From UBA937 sp031549725 (GTDB lineage: Bacteria; Spirochaetota; Spirochaetia; Treponematales; Breznakiellaceae), in assembly GCA_031549725.1 (NCBI GenBank), contig JAVBPH010000056.1, forward strand, positions 1 through 64,000: a DNA stretch of 64,000 bases. Direction: 5' to 3'. This document shows positions 53,372 to 62,490 of this stretch, piece by piece. The translations under genes and the position numbers were made by a program. Below the pieces are notes generated by a model, which saw only the letters and a list, made by a program, of their open reading frames with translations, searched no databases and was not told the DNA's origin. Each line of letters begins with the position of its first letter. The stretch's first letter is position 1.

Positions 53372-53494
53372 TTCGTCATTTTGGAGGAACGGTTTCCGGT
53401 TTAAGGCAAGTTCCGATAGGCTGGTATGCTCAACCCGCTCTCTTTTCTTACGAGAACTCATTTCATTAATAGTTTACCAAAGCATATCCTCCCC

Positions 53495-53590
53495 CGCAGG
53501 TGGTTTCGGAAACCTCAACCGCCGGGAATCTCCGGGCCCTGGGGCTACTTGTGCTGAAGCCCCCGAAGCATCGAAGGGATATGGGAAGAA
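53495..53590 (-). repeat. GGTGATT-hairpin repeat, copy near 53.5 kb
   Basis: Core at 53499-53523 (GGTGGTT and AACCGCC). Flanks read CTTCGGGGGCTTCAGCACAAG on the minus strand, closely similar to 46.4 kb. It fills the gap between two convergent hypothetical genes. Confidence 0.7.
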
Positions 53591-53620
53591 ATAAGTATGT
53601 ATGAAATGCCCTCTGCCAAT

Positions 53621-53995
53621 TTAATGAAGCAATGGGGTTAACCAAAAGCATACGGCCGTGATTAAAGACAGAGGACCGGTAACCCATTTTTCTTTTTTGC
53701 TTTTTGATAAAAAGTTCGTCACCACATTCAAAGATAAATATCCCGCAAATATAAAACAAATAATCCTGGTAGCCTGCGGGGTAAATATAAAAGGAATAAT
53801 TCTTCCGGTCTGCAGGATAATCATGACTGCAAATAATTGAACCACCACTGATACGGCACAGATAACCCGGTACTTGCCAGGCAATACTTTATACTTTCCG
53901 CCCAGGGCAAACTCGCCTAAGGGGGCTCCGCAAATCAATAAAAGATATATTACAGCCGCAGAGCCAAAAGCAACTGCTCCAATAATTGTAGTCAT
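53621..53995 (-). CDS. Hypothetical four-span membrane protein
   Basis: This 124-residue protein has four hydrophobic segments (near residues 5-25, 43-62, 70-90 and 105-122) and short charged loops (GGKYKVLPGKYR, LSKSKKEKW). It resembles small uncharacterised inner-membrane proteins found in Gram-positive bacteria and spirochaetes. No function can be assigned. GGGGGAT precedes the start. Confidence 0.7.
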   Translation of the reverse strand: MTTIIGAVAFGSAAVIYLLLICGAPLGEFALGGKYKVLPGKYRVICAVSVVVQLFAVMIILQTGRIIPFIFTPQATRIICFIFAGYLSLNVVTNFLSKSKKEKWVTGPLSLITAVCFWLTPLLH

Positions 53996-54077
53996 GTTAT
54001 CCCCCGGTATATTTGAATGCCGGATCAGATTTATTTTTTACTCTGACAAGATTTTTCATGGATTTATGGATCGCCCT

Positions 54078-55193
54078 TTAGATCCGGTCACACCTGGACA
54101 AGAGGAGAAGGTCCGCCAAAACCAGGGATGTCATGGCCTCCACCACCGGAACAACCCGGGGACAGGCACACACATCATGGCGGCCTTTTACTTCAATGGT
54201 GCATGCATCACCCCGCCGGTTAATCGTATTCTGGGGCAAAGAAATTGAGGGGATGGGTTTGAATGCGGCCCTGAATTCCAGGGCAGTTCCGGTGGAAAGA
54301 CCGCCCAGCACTCCCCCGGCATCATTCTTTTGGAAGGATGCGCCGGGTACATCCGGCGGCATATCCCAGCGGGATGGTTTTTCGCCGGGTATAAGGGCAT
54401 CATTATTCCGGGAACCCTCCCGGCCTGCCGCATCAAACCCGGCACCGAATTCAATTCCCTTACAGGCGCCGATGGACAGGATTGCCCCGGCCAAAAGGGC
54501 ATCGAGTTTGGCGAACACGGGCATACCCAGTCCGGGAGGCAGACCTTCAGTCCGGCAGGATATTATCCCTCCCAGGCTGTCCCCTTTTTTCCGGGCTTCA
54601 TCAATTTTTTCCATTACCTTTTCCGCTGTCTTTTTATGGGGTATCCGGAGGGGATTGTTTTCAATTTCTCCGGAATCAAATTCCGGATCGCCCCAGCAGG
54701 GTGCCTTTATCCCGGCAGCCTCCTGGGTCCAGGCATGGATACGGATACCATAGGTTTTTAAGAAAACCCTTGCCACCGCTCCCGCGGCTACCCGCCCGAT
54801 GGTTTCCCTGGCGGAACTGCGGCCTCCCCCGCGGTAATCCCGGAGCCCGTATTTTGTTTCCCAGGGCCAGTCAGCATGGCCTGGTCTGTAAAGATCCTTG
54901 ATTGCTTCATAATCCCTGGACTGCTGGTTCCGGTTCCTGACAATAATAACGATGGGGGTTCCCAGTGTTTTACCTTCAAATACCCCGGAGAGAATTTCCG
55001 GCTCATCCGATTCCTGCCTGGTGGTGGATGCTCCGCCCGCACCGGGCCTGCGCCGGGCCAGCTCAAGCCGGATATCCTCCACGGAAAGGGAAAGCCCCCC
55101 GGGGCACCCGTCGATAATACACCCCAGGGCTTCCCCATGGGACTCCCCGAAGGTGCTTACGCAGAATATGGTACCAAAATTATTACCCGCCAT
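54078..55193 (-). CDS. aroC: Chorismate synthase
   Basis: This 371-residue enzyme is the last of the shikimate pathway (EPSP to chorismate, reduced-FMN dependent). All signature blocks are present: GTIFCVSTFGESHGEALGCI, the RPGHADWPWETKYGLRDYRG region with GGRSSARETIGRVAAGAVAR after it, and GAGFDAAGREGSRNNDALI. It lies two bases after the carbohydrate kinase gene, so the pair is co-transcribed although the pathways are unrelated. Confidence 0.97.
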   Translation of the reverse strand: MAGNNFGTIFCVSTFGESHGEALGCIIDGCPGGLSLSVEDIRLELARRRPGAGGASTTRQESDEPEILSGVFEGKTLGTPIVIIVRNRNQQSRDYEAIKDLYRPGHADWPWETKYGLRDYRGGGRSSARETIGRVAAGAVARVFLKTYGIRIHAWTQEAAGIKAPCWGDPEFDSGEIENNPLRIPHKKTAEKVMEKIDEARKKGDSLGGIISCRTEGLPPGLGMPVFAKLDALLAGAILSIGACKGIEFGAGFDAAGREGSRNNDALIPGEKPSRWDMPPDVPGASFQKNDAGGVLGGLSTGTALEFRAAFKPIPSISLPQNTINRRGDACTIEVKGRHDVCACPRVVPVVEAMTSLVLADLLLLSRCDRI

Positions 55194-55195
55194 AC

Positions 55196-56161
55196 CTATC
55201 CTTTGAACGCTTCCATTTCAGCCATGGTGGGCGGTTCCGCGCCCCGCCGGGAACATACCAAAGATGCGGCTTTGTTGGCAAACAGCAGAGCTTCTTCCAA
55301 ATCTGATTCAGATAACCCGGCAATCCCCGCCCTGGTCATTTTACCATGCAGGATCAGCCAGGAAAGAAGACCCCCGTGAAAGGTATCCCCGGCTCCGATG
55401 GTATCCACCACCTTAACCGGAACCACCGGAGCCTTTACTTCAGCAACCGAACCATCGGGGGATATTACCAGTGCCATGGCACCATCAGGACCAAGGGTGG
55501 TCACCGCCAGGGATGGTCCCATCCGGATTACCTTCTCCAGGGATTTCTGAAGCCCCAGACCAGGATAGATAAAATCAAAATCCGCTTCGGAAATTTTTAC
55601 GATATGGGATGCGGCCACCCATTTTTCAAAACGCTTCACGTAGGCAGCCCTGTCGGTGATCATAAAAGGCCGGACGTTGGGGTCCAGGGAAATCACCGGG
55701 CCTTCGGGCAATGAGGACTGGTCCATTACAAATTGCTCCACCGCGGAAGCCACAGGTTCCATGGTCATGGCAATGGATCCAAAAAAAACACACGAAGGTT
55801 TCCTGCTGAAACTTTTCGGAAGATCATTTACAGAAAAAGAACGGTCCGCCGTACCCTGGGTATAAAAAATGTATTCCGGTTCTTTGCCCTTTTCCAGTTT
55901 AACAAAAGCCAGACTTGAATTTTCATTGGACCGGATAATCAGATCCGTTCCCACATTATTTTCCGTAAGCCTCCCGGCTAACATCTGACCGAAAAAATCC
56001 CCGGACAATCTTCCTAAGAAAGAAACCGGTGCTCCTAAACGGCCTACCGCTATGGCCGTATTGTAGGGACTGCCTCCGGGGCAGGGTAAAAAAACAGGAA
56101 CCCCCTCCGCATTTACGGAGGGCACCATATCAATCAAAGCCTCGCCGCAGCCAAGGATCAT
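55196..56161 (-). CDS. PfkB-family carbohydrate kinase (fructokinase-like)
   Basis: This 321-residue protein begins MILGCGEALIDMVPS and has the sugar-binding GGSPYNTAIAVGRLGAPVSF and the catalytic DTIGAGDTFHGGLLSWLI with the anion hole and Asp. It phosphorylates a sugar such as fructose; the exact substrate is not fixed by sequence. The ATG at 56161 with GAGG is chosen over an ORF start at 56221, which runs into a repeat. Confidence 0.93.
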   Translation of the reverse strand: MILGCGEALIDMVPSVNAEGVPVFLPCPGGSPYNTAIAVGRLGAPVSFLGRLSGDFFGQMLAGRLTENNVGTDLIIRSNENSSLAFVKLEKGKEPEYIFYTQGTADRSFSVNDLPKSFSRKPSCVFFGSIAMTMEPVASAVEQFVMDQSSLPEGPVISLDPNVRPFMITDRAAYVKRFEKWVAASHIVKISEADFDFIYPGLGLQKSLEKVIRMGPSLAVTTLGPDGAMALVISPDGSVAEVKAPVVPVKVVDTIGAGDTFHGGLLSWLILHGKMTRAGIAGLSESDLEEALLFANKAASLVCSRRGAEPPTMAEMEAFKG

Positions 56162-56224
56162 GTTGGCCTCCTCAAAAAATAAGTACCTGTTAATCATATA
56201 CGCAAGAATGTATTCCAGCAATAC

Positions 56225-56360
56225 CGGCGGGAAAAATCTCCCGGAGGCGGAGAAGTTTCTGAATCCGTTTGGGTTGAGGGTCTTGAAGGGACTGAAAAGA
56301 AAAAATCCTCACCGGTGATTTCGAGAGCCTCAATCACCGGGTCTTCCCTGAAGGAGCCTG
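56225..56360 (-). repeat. GGTGATT-hairpin repeat, copy near 56.3 kb
   Basis: Core 56314-56338 (GGTGATT and AATCACC). One frame reads EDPVIEALEITGEDFF, the peptide seen in the other copies. It lies directly upstream of the kinase gene. Confidence 0.75.
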
Positions 56361-56426
56361 CAAAATATCCGTTAATCAACAACCCCGCAGGTGAATGTAG
56401 AAAGAGGAAATTATTATACAGGCTGA

Positions 56427-56508
56427 GGGTTCATACCACATACAAACGTTTCAACCTTCATCCAGGGCGTTAAAAAATCAACCGATGCAAGCATCCGGGT
56501 ATGAACCC
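56427..56508. other. Long-loop inverted repeat upstream of the PHP gene
   Basis: GGGTTCATACC (56427-56437) and GGTATGAACCC (56498-56508) flanked by further pairing GCTG/CAGC, loop about 60 bases. It lies 65 bases before the PHP gene and could be a structured leader; no known riboswitch is recognised. Confidence 0.45.
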
Positions 56509-56573
56509 CAGCAGCCCTCCAATCAAAATTGAGGTGTAGACAAAATTCTTCCTATACAAGATGATATCCCTAT

Positions 56574-57314
56574 ATGAACATACCTATCGATACCCACACC
56601 CACTCGATTGCATCGGGTCATGCTTATTCTACTATTGACGAACTAGCCAGGGAGGCCCGGGAACGGGGGCTTGCCGGTTTTGTTCTGACCGATCACGGTC
56701 CGGCCCTGGGGGGCTGCACCCATAGATACCATTTCGGAAACCTAAAAACTATTCCTAAAATTATATTTGATGTTAGGTTTTATTCCGGAATAGAAGGCAA
56801 TATTCTTGACTCTAAGGGCAATACGGATATTCCCCCGGGATATGGGGGAACCCTCGATTTTATTATGGCTGGATTTCATGAGCTGTGTTTTGAACCCGGA
56901 AGGGAAAAGGAAAACACTAAAGCTCTAATTGCCGCTATAGCCAATCCGCTGGTGGATGCCATTTCCCATCCCGGCAACGGGGTTTACCCGGTAAATTATG
57001 ATGCGGTGGTGGATGCTGCAAAGGAGTATGGCAAGGTCCTGGAAATAAACAATGCTTCCTTTAGAATAAGACCCGGATCAAAAGAAAACTGCCGATTAAT
57101 TGCACAGAAATGTATGGACCGGGGAGTTCCCATGAGCTGCAGTTCCGATGCCCATTACCGGACCGATATAGGAATTTTCACGGAGGCATTAACAGTACTT
57201 GAGGAAGTAAATGCCGGACCGGACATGGTGATCAACAGCAGCGTTGAAAAATTTGAAGCCTTCATCGAAGAACGGAGGGTCCTCCGCGGGAAGGCTTTAT
57301 TGTCAAAAAAGTGA
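56574..57314 (+). CDS. PHP-domain phosphoesterase (YcdX type)
   Basis: This 246-residue PHP-fold metalloenzyme has the metal ligands IDTHTHSIASGHAYSTIDEL, FVLTDHGPALGG, a long FYSGIEGNI strand, HPGNG and SSDAHYRTDIG. The YcdX group hydrolyses phosphate monoesters with three zinc ions. A full-length single-domain protein, cytoplasmic. It stands alone on the plus strand. Confidence 0.92.
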   Translation: MNIPIDTHTHSIASGHAYSTIDELAREARERGLAGFVLTDHGPALGGCTHRYHFGNLKTIPKIIFDVRFYSGIEGNILDSKGNTDIPPGYGGTLDFIMAGFHELCFEPGREKENTKALIAAIANPLVDAISHPGNGVYPVNYDAVVDAAKEYGKVLEINNASFRIRPGSKENCRLIAQKCMDRGVPMSCSSDAHYRTDIGIFTEALTVLEEVNAGPDMVINSSVEKFEAFIEERRVLRGKALLSKK

Positions 57315-57372
57315 CACAGGTAAAAACCCGCCCGGAGAAAATATTTTTCCCGGAGGAGATGCAGCCGCGGGG

Positions 57373-58275
57373 CTAAATGTTCATCATAAACTGAAGCATC
57401 GCATCCGCTACTTCCAGGGGTTTTTCCTGGTGGGGCAAGTGTCCAGCCTGGGGGAAGCTCACGAGAAATGAATCGGGTCTGAGGGCCTGCAGAGCCTGGG
57501 CCGCTTCCGGGGGCATCTGCAGATCTTCTTCGCCCCAGATGATCATTATTTTTCCGGGGAAACTGCGTATTTTTTCCGCTATGGATTTTGATGAAGAAAC
57601 CGTGTATCCCATCATACTCCGGAGAGATGAAAAATAAGCCCTGTACTGGGTCCCGCTCTCCACCCGGTCAATTACCCGCCGGCGGAGAAAGTCCCTATCC
57701 TTCCGGGGCATCCCCTCAAGATTGGCATAGAAGGGAATCAATGATTGATAAGCCGCTTCATGGTTTTTTCTGAACCCCCTGTACCAGGATTTTCCCAGAA
57801 AGGGCAGCGCCATAAACAGCAGCCCCGGATTGGGTTTTGCTTTTAACGGCAGGACCCCGTCCATCAGGACCACAGCTTTCACCTGATCAGGATTATGGAC
57901 CGCGGCGGCTTCGGCAATCATCCCCCCCATGGAACTGCCCGCCAGAACCGCCGGCCCTTTGATCATGTTCAGAATTTGTTCAACCGCTTCAATATGCCTT
58001 TTAAAAACCGCTTTTTTACTGGCGGTACTTCTTCCGAAACCGGGCAAGTCCAGGGCAATAATCCGGTAATGGTTCCGCAGAACCGGAAAAAGGTGCCGGA
58101 AAGAATCCGCCTCATCACCCAGGCCGTGGATACAAACCAGGGTCAGCTCCGACGGTCCGGATTCCGTATCATAATAAAATATGGTGTCCTGTCCAACCCG
58201 CAGCATTTTTGCCAGGGGAAGCAGTTCAGGCCAGGGAATCATGGTTTTACCGGGTACATAAGAAGTAATCATCAT
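57373..58275 (-). CDS. Alpha/beta hydrolase
   Basis: This 300-residue protein has a classic fold: oxyanion VCIHGLGDEADSF, RIIALDLPGFGRST, the nucleophile elbow AGSSMGGMIAEAAA (Ser, about residue 115), Asp in WGEEDLQMP and the His in QAGHLPHQEKP. It is like cytoplasmic esterases or lyases of the C-C hydrolase group. No signal peptide. Substrate unknown. Confidence 0.88.
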   Translation of the reverse strand: MMITSYVPGKTMIPWPELLPLAKMLRVGQDTIFYYDTESGPSELTLVCIHGLGDEADSFRHLFPVLRNHYRIIALDLPGFGRSTASKKAVFKRHIEAVEQILNMIKGPAVLAGSSMGGMIAEAAAVHNPDQVKAVVLMDGVLPLKAKPNPGLLFMALPFLGKSWYRGFRKNHEAAYQSLIPFYANLEGMPRKDRDFLRRRVIDRVESGTQYRAYFSSLRSMMGYTVSSSKSIAEKIRSFPGKIMIIWGEEDLQMPPEAAQALQALRPDSFLVSFPQAGHLPHQEKPLEVADAMLQFMMNI

Positions 58276-58362
58276 AATACCATTCTACAGAAAAGGGTGA
58301 TGCTTCTCAAGATAAAAGCAAATAATTATACAATCATCAAAAAGTAGCTGATTACACAAAAA

Positions 58363-59388
58363 CTACTTACCCAGAATTTCACCAAGGCTATCAATAACCA
58401 GGTCAATATCTTTTCTGGTTATGCCGTGGTGGGTCACGTAACGGTAACGACCCGGGGATGTTTCCCCGGAAACCTTTATGTTTTTTCCCAGCATATGTTT
58501 TGTGTAGGCATCAGCACTAAATCCGGGTTTGCGTATATTGAAAAAAACCATATTTATTTCAACCTCCCCGGGATTGCATTCCACAAAATTGAGGGCCTGT
58601 AATTTCTGCGCCAGGTATTTTGCGTTTTCATGATCCTCCCCAAGCCGGCGGGTCATTTTTTCAATGGCTATTATTCCCGGCGCCGCCAGGACCCCGGCCT
58701 GGCGCATACCGCCCCCCAGGATTTTCCGGTTTCTCCTGGCCCTCTGGATAAAATCCCTGCTGCCCGCCAGGATGGAACCCACCGGGGCACAAAGTCCCTT
58801 GGACAGGCAGAACATCACACTGTCCGCGCAGGCTGCAATTTCCTTCACATCAAGCCCCAGGCTCAGGGCGGCATTAAAAATTCTGGCCCCGTCCAGGTGA
58901 ACCGGTACTCCCCTTTCCCGGGCCGCACCGGATGATGCCCTCATTATTTCCAGGGGAACCACCCGCCCTCCTGCCAGGGCATTTTCCAGACACAGCAGAC
59001 CCGTTTCAGGACTATGGATATCGGATGTCCTGAATCCCTTTGCCACATCTTCAGGATAAATAAACCCATTGGGATTATCCACCTGGTGGAAACTGACCTG
59101 GGACAACACCGCCGCCGCGCCGCATTCATAACGGACAATATGGCAGTTCTTACCAAGGATGATTTCATTTCCCCGTTTGGTATGGGTCATAACCCCCAAC
59201 TGGTTTCCCATGGTTCCCGAAACAACAAACAGCGCCGCTTCCTTTCCAATCGTTTTTGCAGCCAGCTCTTCCAGGTGGTTCATGGTAGGATCATCACCGT
59301 ATACATCATCCCCCAGGGGGGCTTCCGCCATGGCTTTCCTCATTTCTTCAGTGGGCTGGGTAACCGTGTCGCTTCGTAAATCTATCAT
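58363..59388 (-). CDS. ltaE: Low-specificity threonine aldolase
   Basis: This 341-residue PLP-dependent fold-type-I enzyme converts threonine to glycine and acetaldehyde. The N-terminus DLRSDTVTQPTEEMRKAMAE with APLGDDVYGDDPT after it is diagnostic. Also seen are VHLDGARIFNAALSLG and the Lys-bearing VMFCLSKGLCAPVGS. The start at 59388 has AGGAG; an ORF start at 59484 is unsupported. Useful for glycine supply and acetaldehyde, as with deoC. Confidence 0.94.
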   Translation of the reverse strand: MIDLRSDTVTQPTEEMRKAMAEAPLGDDVYGDDPTMNHLEELAAKTIGKEAALFVVSGTMGNQLGVMTHTKRGNEIILGKNCHIVRYECGAAAVLSQVSFHQVDNPNGFIYPEDVAKGFRTSDIHSPETGLLCLENALAGGRVVPLEIMRASSGAARERGVPVHLDGARIFNAALSLGLDVKEIAACADSVMFCLSKGLCAPVGSILAGSRDFIQRARRNRKILGGGMRQAGVLAAPGIIAIEKMTRRLGEDHENAKYLAQKLQALNFVECNPGEVEINMVFFNIRKPGFSADAYTKHMLGKNIKVSGETSPGRYRYVTHHGITRKDIDLVIDSLGEILGK

Positions 59389-59413
59389 TGGGTTTCTCCT
59401 GATGGGATTATGG

Positions 59414-59565
59414 GGACCTCTAAAAACCCCGGTTGGGTTTTTAGAGGTCCCTGGCATCTTTGGTGCCTTGGAGAAAATCGCCAATACAGTATATCGTAAA
59501 GACCTACGGAATTGCGCTTTTCTCTATGGGGTACGAAAACTTCTAAAAACTGAAGTTTTTAGAAG
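59414..59565. repeat. Two A/T-rich hairpins between ltaE and tcdA
   Basis: GGACCTCTAAAAACCC with its complement (59414-59450) and CTTCTAAAAACT with AGTTTTTAGAAG (59540-59565). They lie head to head between divergent genes where a terminator is not expected. Confidence 0.55.
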
Positions 59566-59670
59566 TTCCCTTATTATATAAACCGGAAACCCCTACGGCT
59601 AGTCTTAAGCTGCCCCGGCTTTTGCAGCCGCATCATTGACTGTCCATGACGCTTGCCTTACCATAACAAC

Positions 59671-60399
59671 ATGATCAATCAGTTTATCCGTACAGAAACA
59701 GTGTTAGGAAAAGAAGCTCTGGAACATTTGAAAACCGCAAGGGTTGCAGTTTTCGGAATCGGCGGGGTCGGATCCTACGCGGCGGAAGCCCTGGCCCGGT
59801 CCGGGGTGGGTTCTTTTATTTTGATTGATAACGATGTGGTGGCACCTTCCAATATAAACCGGCAGATCATAGCATTGCACTCCACCCTGGGACAGAAAAA
59901 AGTAGATGCCATGAAAGAAAGAATCCTGGATATCAATCCCCAGGCCCGGGTTGAAACGGTACCGGTTTTTTATACCGGTGAAACATTCCCCGGCCTTTTG
60001 GATACCACCGTATCCGCTGTGGTGGACGCCATCGATTCGGTGTCGTCAAAAATCGACCTCATCACAGCATCCCAGAAACTGGGGATTCCCATCATCAGTT
60101 CCATGGGAACCGGCAACAAGGTCGATCCTTCAAAACTGGAAATTGCCGACATATATGAAACATCGGTTTGTCCCCTGGCGAGGATTATGCGGCGGGAGTT
60201 AAAAAAAAGGGATGTGAAATCATTGCCGGTGGTGTATTCAAAGGAAATACCCGTAAGAAATTTTGTTTCCGGAGCCGGGGATGAACCCGGAGAAAACCGG
60301 AAACATCTGGCCCCGGGAAGCACCGCCTTTGTTCCATCGGCGGCGGGTCTTATAATGGCATCCTGGGTGGTAAGAACCTTTACCGGAATGTTACCGTAA
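59671..60399 (+). CDS. tcdA: tRNA threonylcarbamoyladenosine dehydratase
   Basis: This 242-residue E1-like enzyme cyclises t6A in tRNA to ct6A. It has the ATP-binding VAVFGIGGVGSYAAEALARS, LIDNDVVAPSNINRQIIALH and DIYETSVCPLARIMRRELKK. The Cys of SVCPL fits the family catalytic site. Its end overlaps the convergent outer-membrane gene by 20 bases. The ATG at 59671 is chosen over a TTG at 59653. Confidence 0.93.
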   Translation: MINQFIRTETVLGKEALEHLKTARVAVFGIGGVGSYAAEALARSGVGSFILIDNDVVAPSNINRQIIALHSTLGQKKVDAMKERILDINPQARVETVPVFYTGETFPGLLDTTVSAVVDAIDSVSSKIDLITASQKLGIPIISSMGTGNKVDPSKLEIADIYETSVCPLARIMRRELKKRDVKSLPVVYSKEIPVRNFVSGAGDEPGENRKHLAPGSTAFVPSAAGLIMASWVVRTFTGMLP

Positions 60400-61045
60400 A
60401 GTCCAGGCCAAACTTCCAGCCTTCTATGGCGGGCAGGTCTTCGCCGCTCCAGAGTTTATACATGGGGAACCAGGTCCTAAAATCAAAACCTAACAGGAGA
60501 TTGCTGGTGGCGGCAAAATCCATCCCGACCCCCGCAACCGGGTACAGCCACCGTCCTTTTCCCCAAAAATAGGAAGAAATATCCCTGGTCTGACTGGCGG
60601 CATCTTCCTTGTCGGCACCCTCGAGTCCTCCGGCGGTGAGGCTGATCCTGAAATCAAATCCCGGTCCGGCATAAGCCCGGATGGTCCAGAAATCCAGGGG
60701 TTTATATATATACACCGCCTGAATCCCAAGAATGGAACCAAACACAAAGGCGGAACGGTTTTCTATGGCCGCAGGGACAGCCCTGTCCAGGGTATATGAA
60801 TAGGCATAATAGGTTCCGTAAAAATCCAGGGAAATTTCCAGACCGAGATAATCAAAAAAAGATAATCTGGCGGCAGCACCTGGGGAAAAGAGTACCGGTG
60901 AAGGGTCGGATTCAAGGCCGTTGTCCTCGGGAAGAAAAAGCATCCCCCCCCGGATCAGCCATTGTACGCCTTCCAGGGCTTTCAAAGGAGCCCCGGCGGC
61001 AAAAAGTACCAAAATGCATACCGCAATTTGAATATATCTTTTCAT
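60380..61045 (-). CDS. Hypothetical outer-membrane beta-barrel-like protein
   Basis: This 221-residue protein has a signal peptide (IQIAVCILVLFAAGAPLKAL) and alternating aromatic strands (FFDYLGLEISLDFYGTYYAY, LYPVAGVGMDFAATSNLLLG, FDFRTWFPMYKLW), ending in Phe-Arg (TVTFR). The pattern suggests an eight-stranded barrel in the outer membrane. No family is recognised. It overlaps the tcdA end by 20 bases. Confidence 0.72.
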   Translation of the reverse strand: MKRYIQIAVCILVLFAAGAPLKALEGVQWLIRGGMLFLPEDNGLESDPSPVLFSPGAAARLSFFDYLGLEISLDFYGTYYAYSYTLDRAVPAAIENRSAFVFGSILGIQAVYIYKPLDFWTIRAYAGPGFDFRISLTAGGLEGADKEDAASQTRDISSYFWGKGRWLYPVAGVGMDFAATSNLLLGFDFRTWFPMYKLWSGEDLPAIEGWKFGLDFTVTFR

Positions 61046-61280
61046 ATGATAAAATATACCACACAATATAAAAAATTGCATATTACCCTGAAGCCGGGAA
61101 AAAATGAACCTCCCCGGCAAGCCGAAGGGTATAAAGCCATACTCCCGAAAAATATATCCCTAAATTGATGGTTTTGAAAACGAAAAACAAGCTGTTAAAA
61201 AATTATGTCCGGTTATTTTCAGTATGATTACTGAAAAAACAGCATCAATTCCAGCGATACAGATTTTCCCGGCATCAATT

Positions 61281-62441
61281 TTAATTAAACGGAGACCGGA
61301 CCAGCACAAACCCCGCGGCCCCCACCCCGTAGGAATGCTGTTCCTCCCAGCTTGCAATGATAGTATTATCCACCAGGGCTATTCCGGTATAGAAAAAATC
61401 CTCCGGCAGTTCCGGCAGGGTAAAGAGATTTGTTTCGATGGTTTCATCCTCATTTTTTTTACCCACCGCACCGGCGCCCTGGGTAAACACCACCAGGGCT
61501 GTATTATTATTTGCGAATGCAAAGAGGGATACTATAGATGATTCCCCAACACCGTTCCCGGATGAATAAAAGGTTTTATATTCATCATCCGGTGAAATCG
61601 CTTCAATCAAATATGAAGAGATACCGGATTTTCTGCTTAGGGCTTTTTCCGCGGTACCCCGCAGAAGGGGGTCCGCTTTCCCAAGAGATTCCGGTTCCAG
61701 GGCAATCCAGTAATCCCCCATGGATATGGATGATGGAGACTTATCCAGCGCCCCGGTTTTATAGTACAGCTTTTCATGCATGGCTGAAGATTTCTGCACC
61801 GCGGAAAAATACCAGTCCCCGTTTTTTCCCCGGGTAAGGGCTTCCAGATCCCATCCTTTTGATGAAGGAAAATTCCTGAATGCGGGGACCTCCCCATCCA
61901 TAGGCTGGATACTCCCTTTTACAAGGCCTTTTACGGGTGTTTCCGGCAGGGGAAGGGATCCATGGTCCGAGAAAAAATCATCCCGGTACAGAAGTACCGA
62001 CGGGATTTGATCAAACATAAACAATGAGGCAATACTGTACCGGGCAAAATGCGCCTTATCAAAAACAGGATACATACCCAGGCGGTAATCGTCCCAGGGA
62101 ATGATGGCAAGAAACCCCTGCCGGTTTACCGCCAGGATCAGCCGGTTTTCCTGGATCATCATATCCTGTATATGGATTGAATAGGGCCAGGGAAGAAAGG
62201 ACCCGAGGGAAGCTTCCCCGGGTGAGGAAATCACCGAAGGGCCTTCATCAACTAATTCAAACCACAGGGGGTTATCCCCGGGAATCACCATTGCCAGGGG
62301 ATTCATCCAGAGGGTGGCGGAAGTCCGGACATCGGGTTTTGAAACAGAACCGGAAAGCTTTGGATAACTAACGATGATACCCATAACTAAAAGACCCAGG
62401 GCTGCCCCAAGAATTATGAGAGGTTTTCTCCGGATTTCCAT
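61281..62441 (-). CDS. Hypothetical membrane-anchored exported protein
   Basis: Unrecognised protein of about 386 residues. One N-terminal membrane segment (PLIILGAALGLLVMGIIVSY) probably serves as an uncleaved anchor. The rest is beta-rich with WMNPLAMVIPGDNPLWFELV, FLAIIPWDDYRLGMYPVF and a C-terminal stretch resembling a propeller-like repeat (FANNNTALVVF, FYTGIALVDNTIIASWE). It follows the lipoprotein gene at 62491 by 49 bases and is likely co-transcribed. Confidence 0.65.
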   Translation of the reverse strand: MEIRRKPLIILGAALGLLVMGIIVSYPKLSGSVSKPDVRTSATLWMNPLAMVIPGDNPLWFELVDEGPSVISSPGEASLGSFLPWPYSIHIQDMMIQENRLILAVNRQGFLAIIPWDDYRLGMYPVFDKAHFARYSIASLFMFDQIPSVLLYRDDFFSDHGSLPLPETPVKGLVKGSIQPMDGEVPAFRNFPSSKGWDLEALTRGKNGDWYFSAVQKSSAMHEKLYYKTGALDKSPSSISMGDYWIALEPESLGKADPLLRGTAEKALSRKSGISSYLIEAISPDDEYKTFYSSGNGVGESSIVSLFAFANNNTALVVFTQGAGAVGKKNEDETIETNLFTLPELPEDFFYTGIALVDNTIIASWEEQHSYGVGAAGFVLVRSPFN

Positions 62442-62490
62442 ACATTGTAGTGTATTGGAAGGAAAGCAGTCCCACAAGGGGCAAGGCAAT

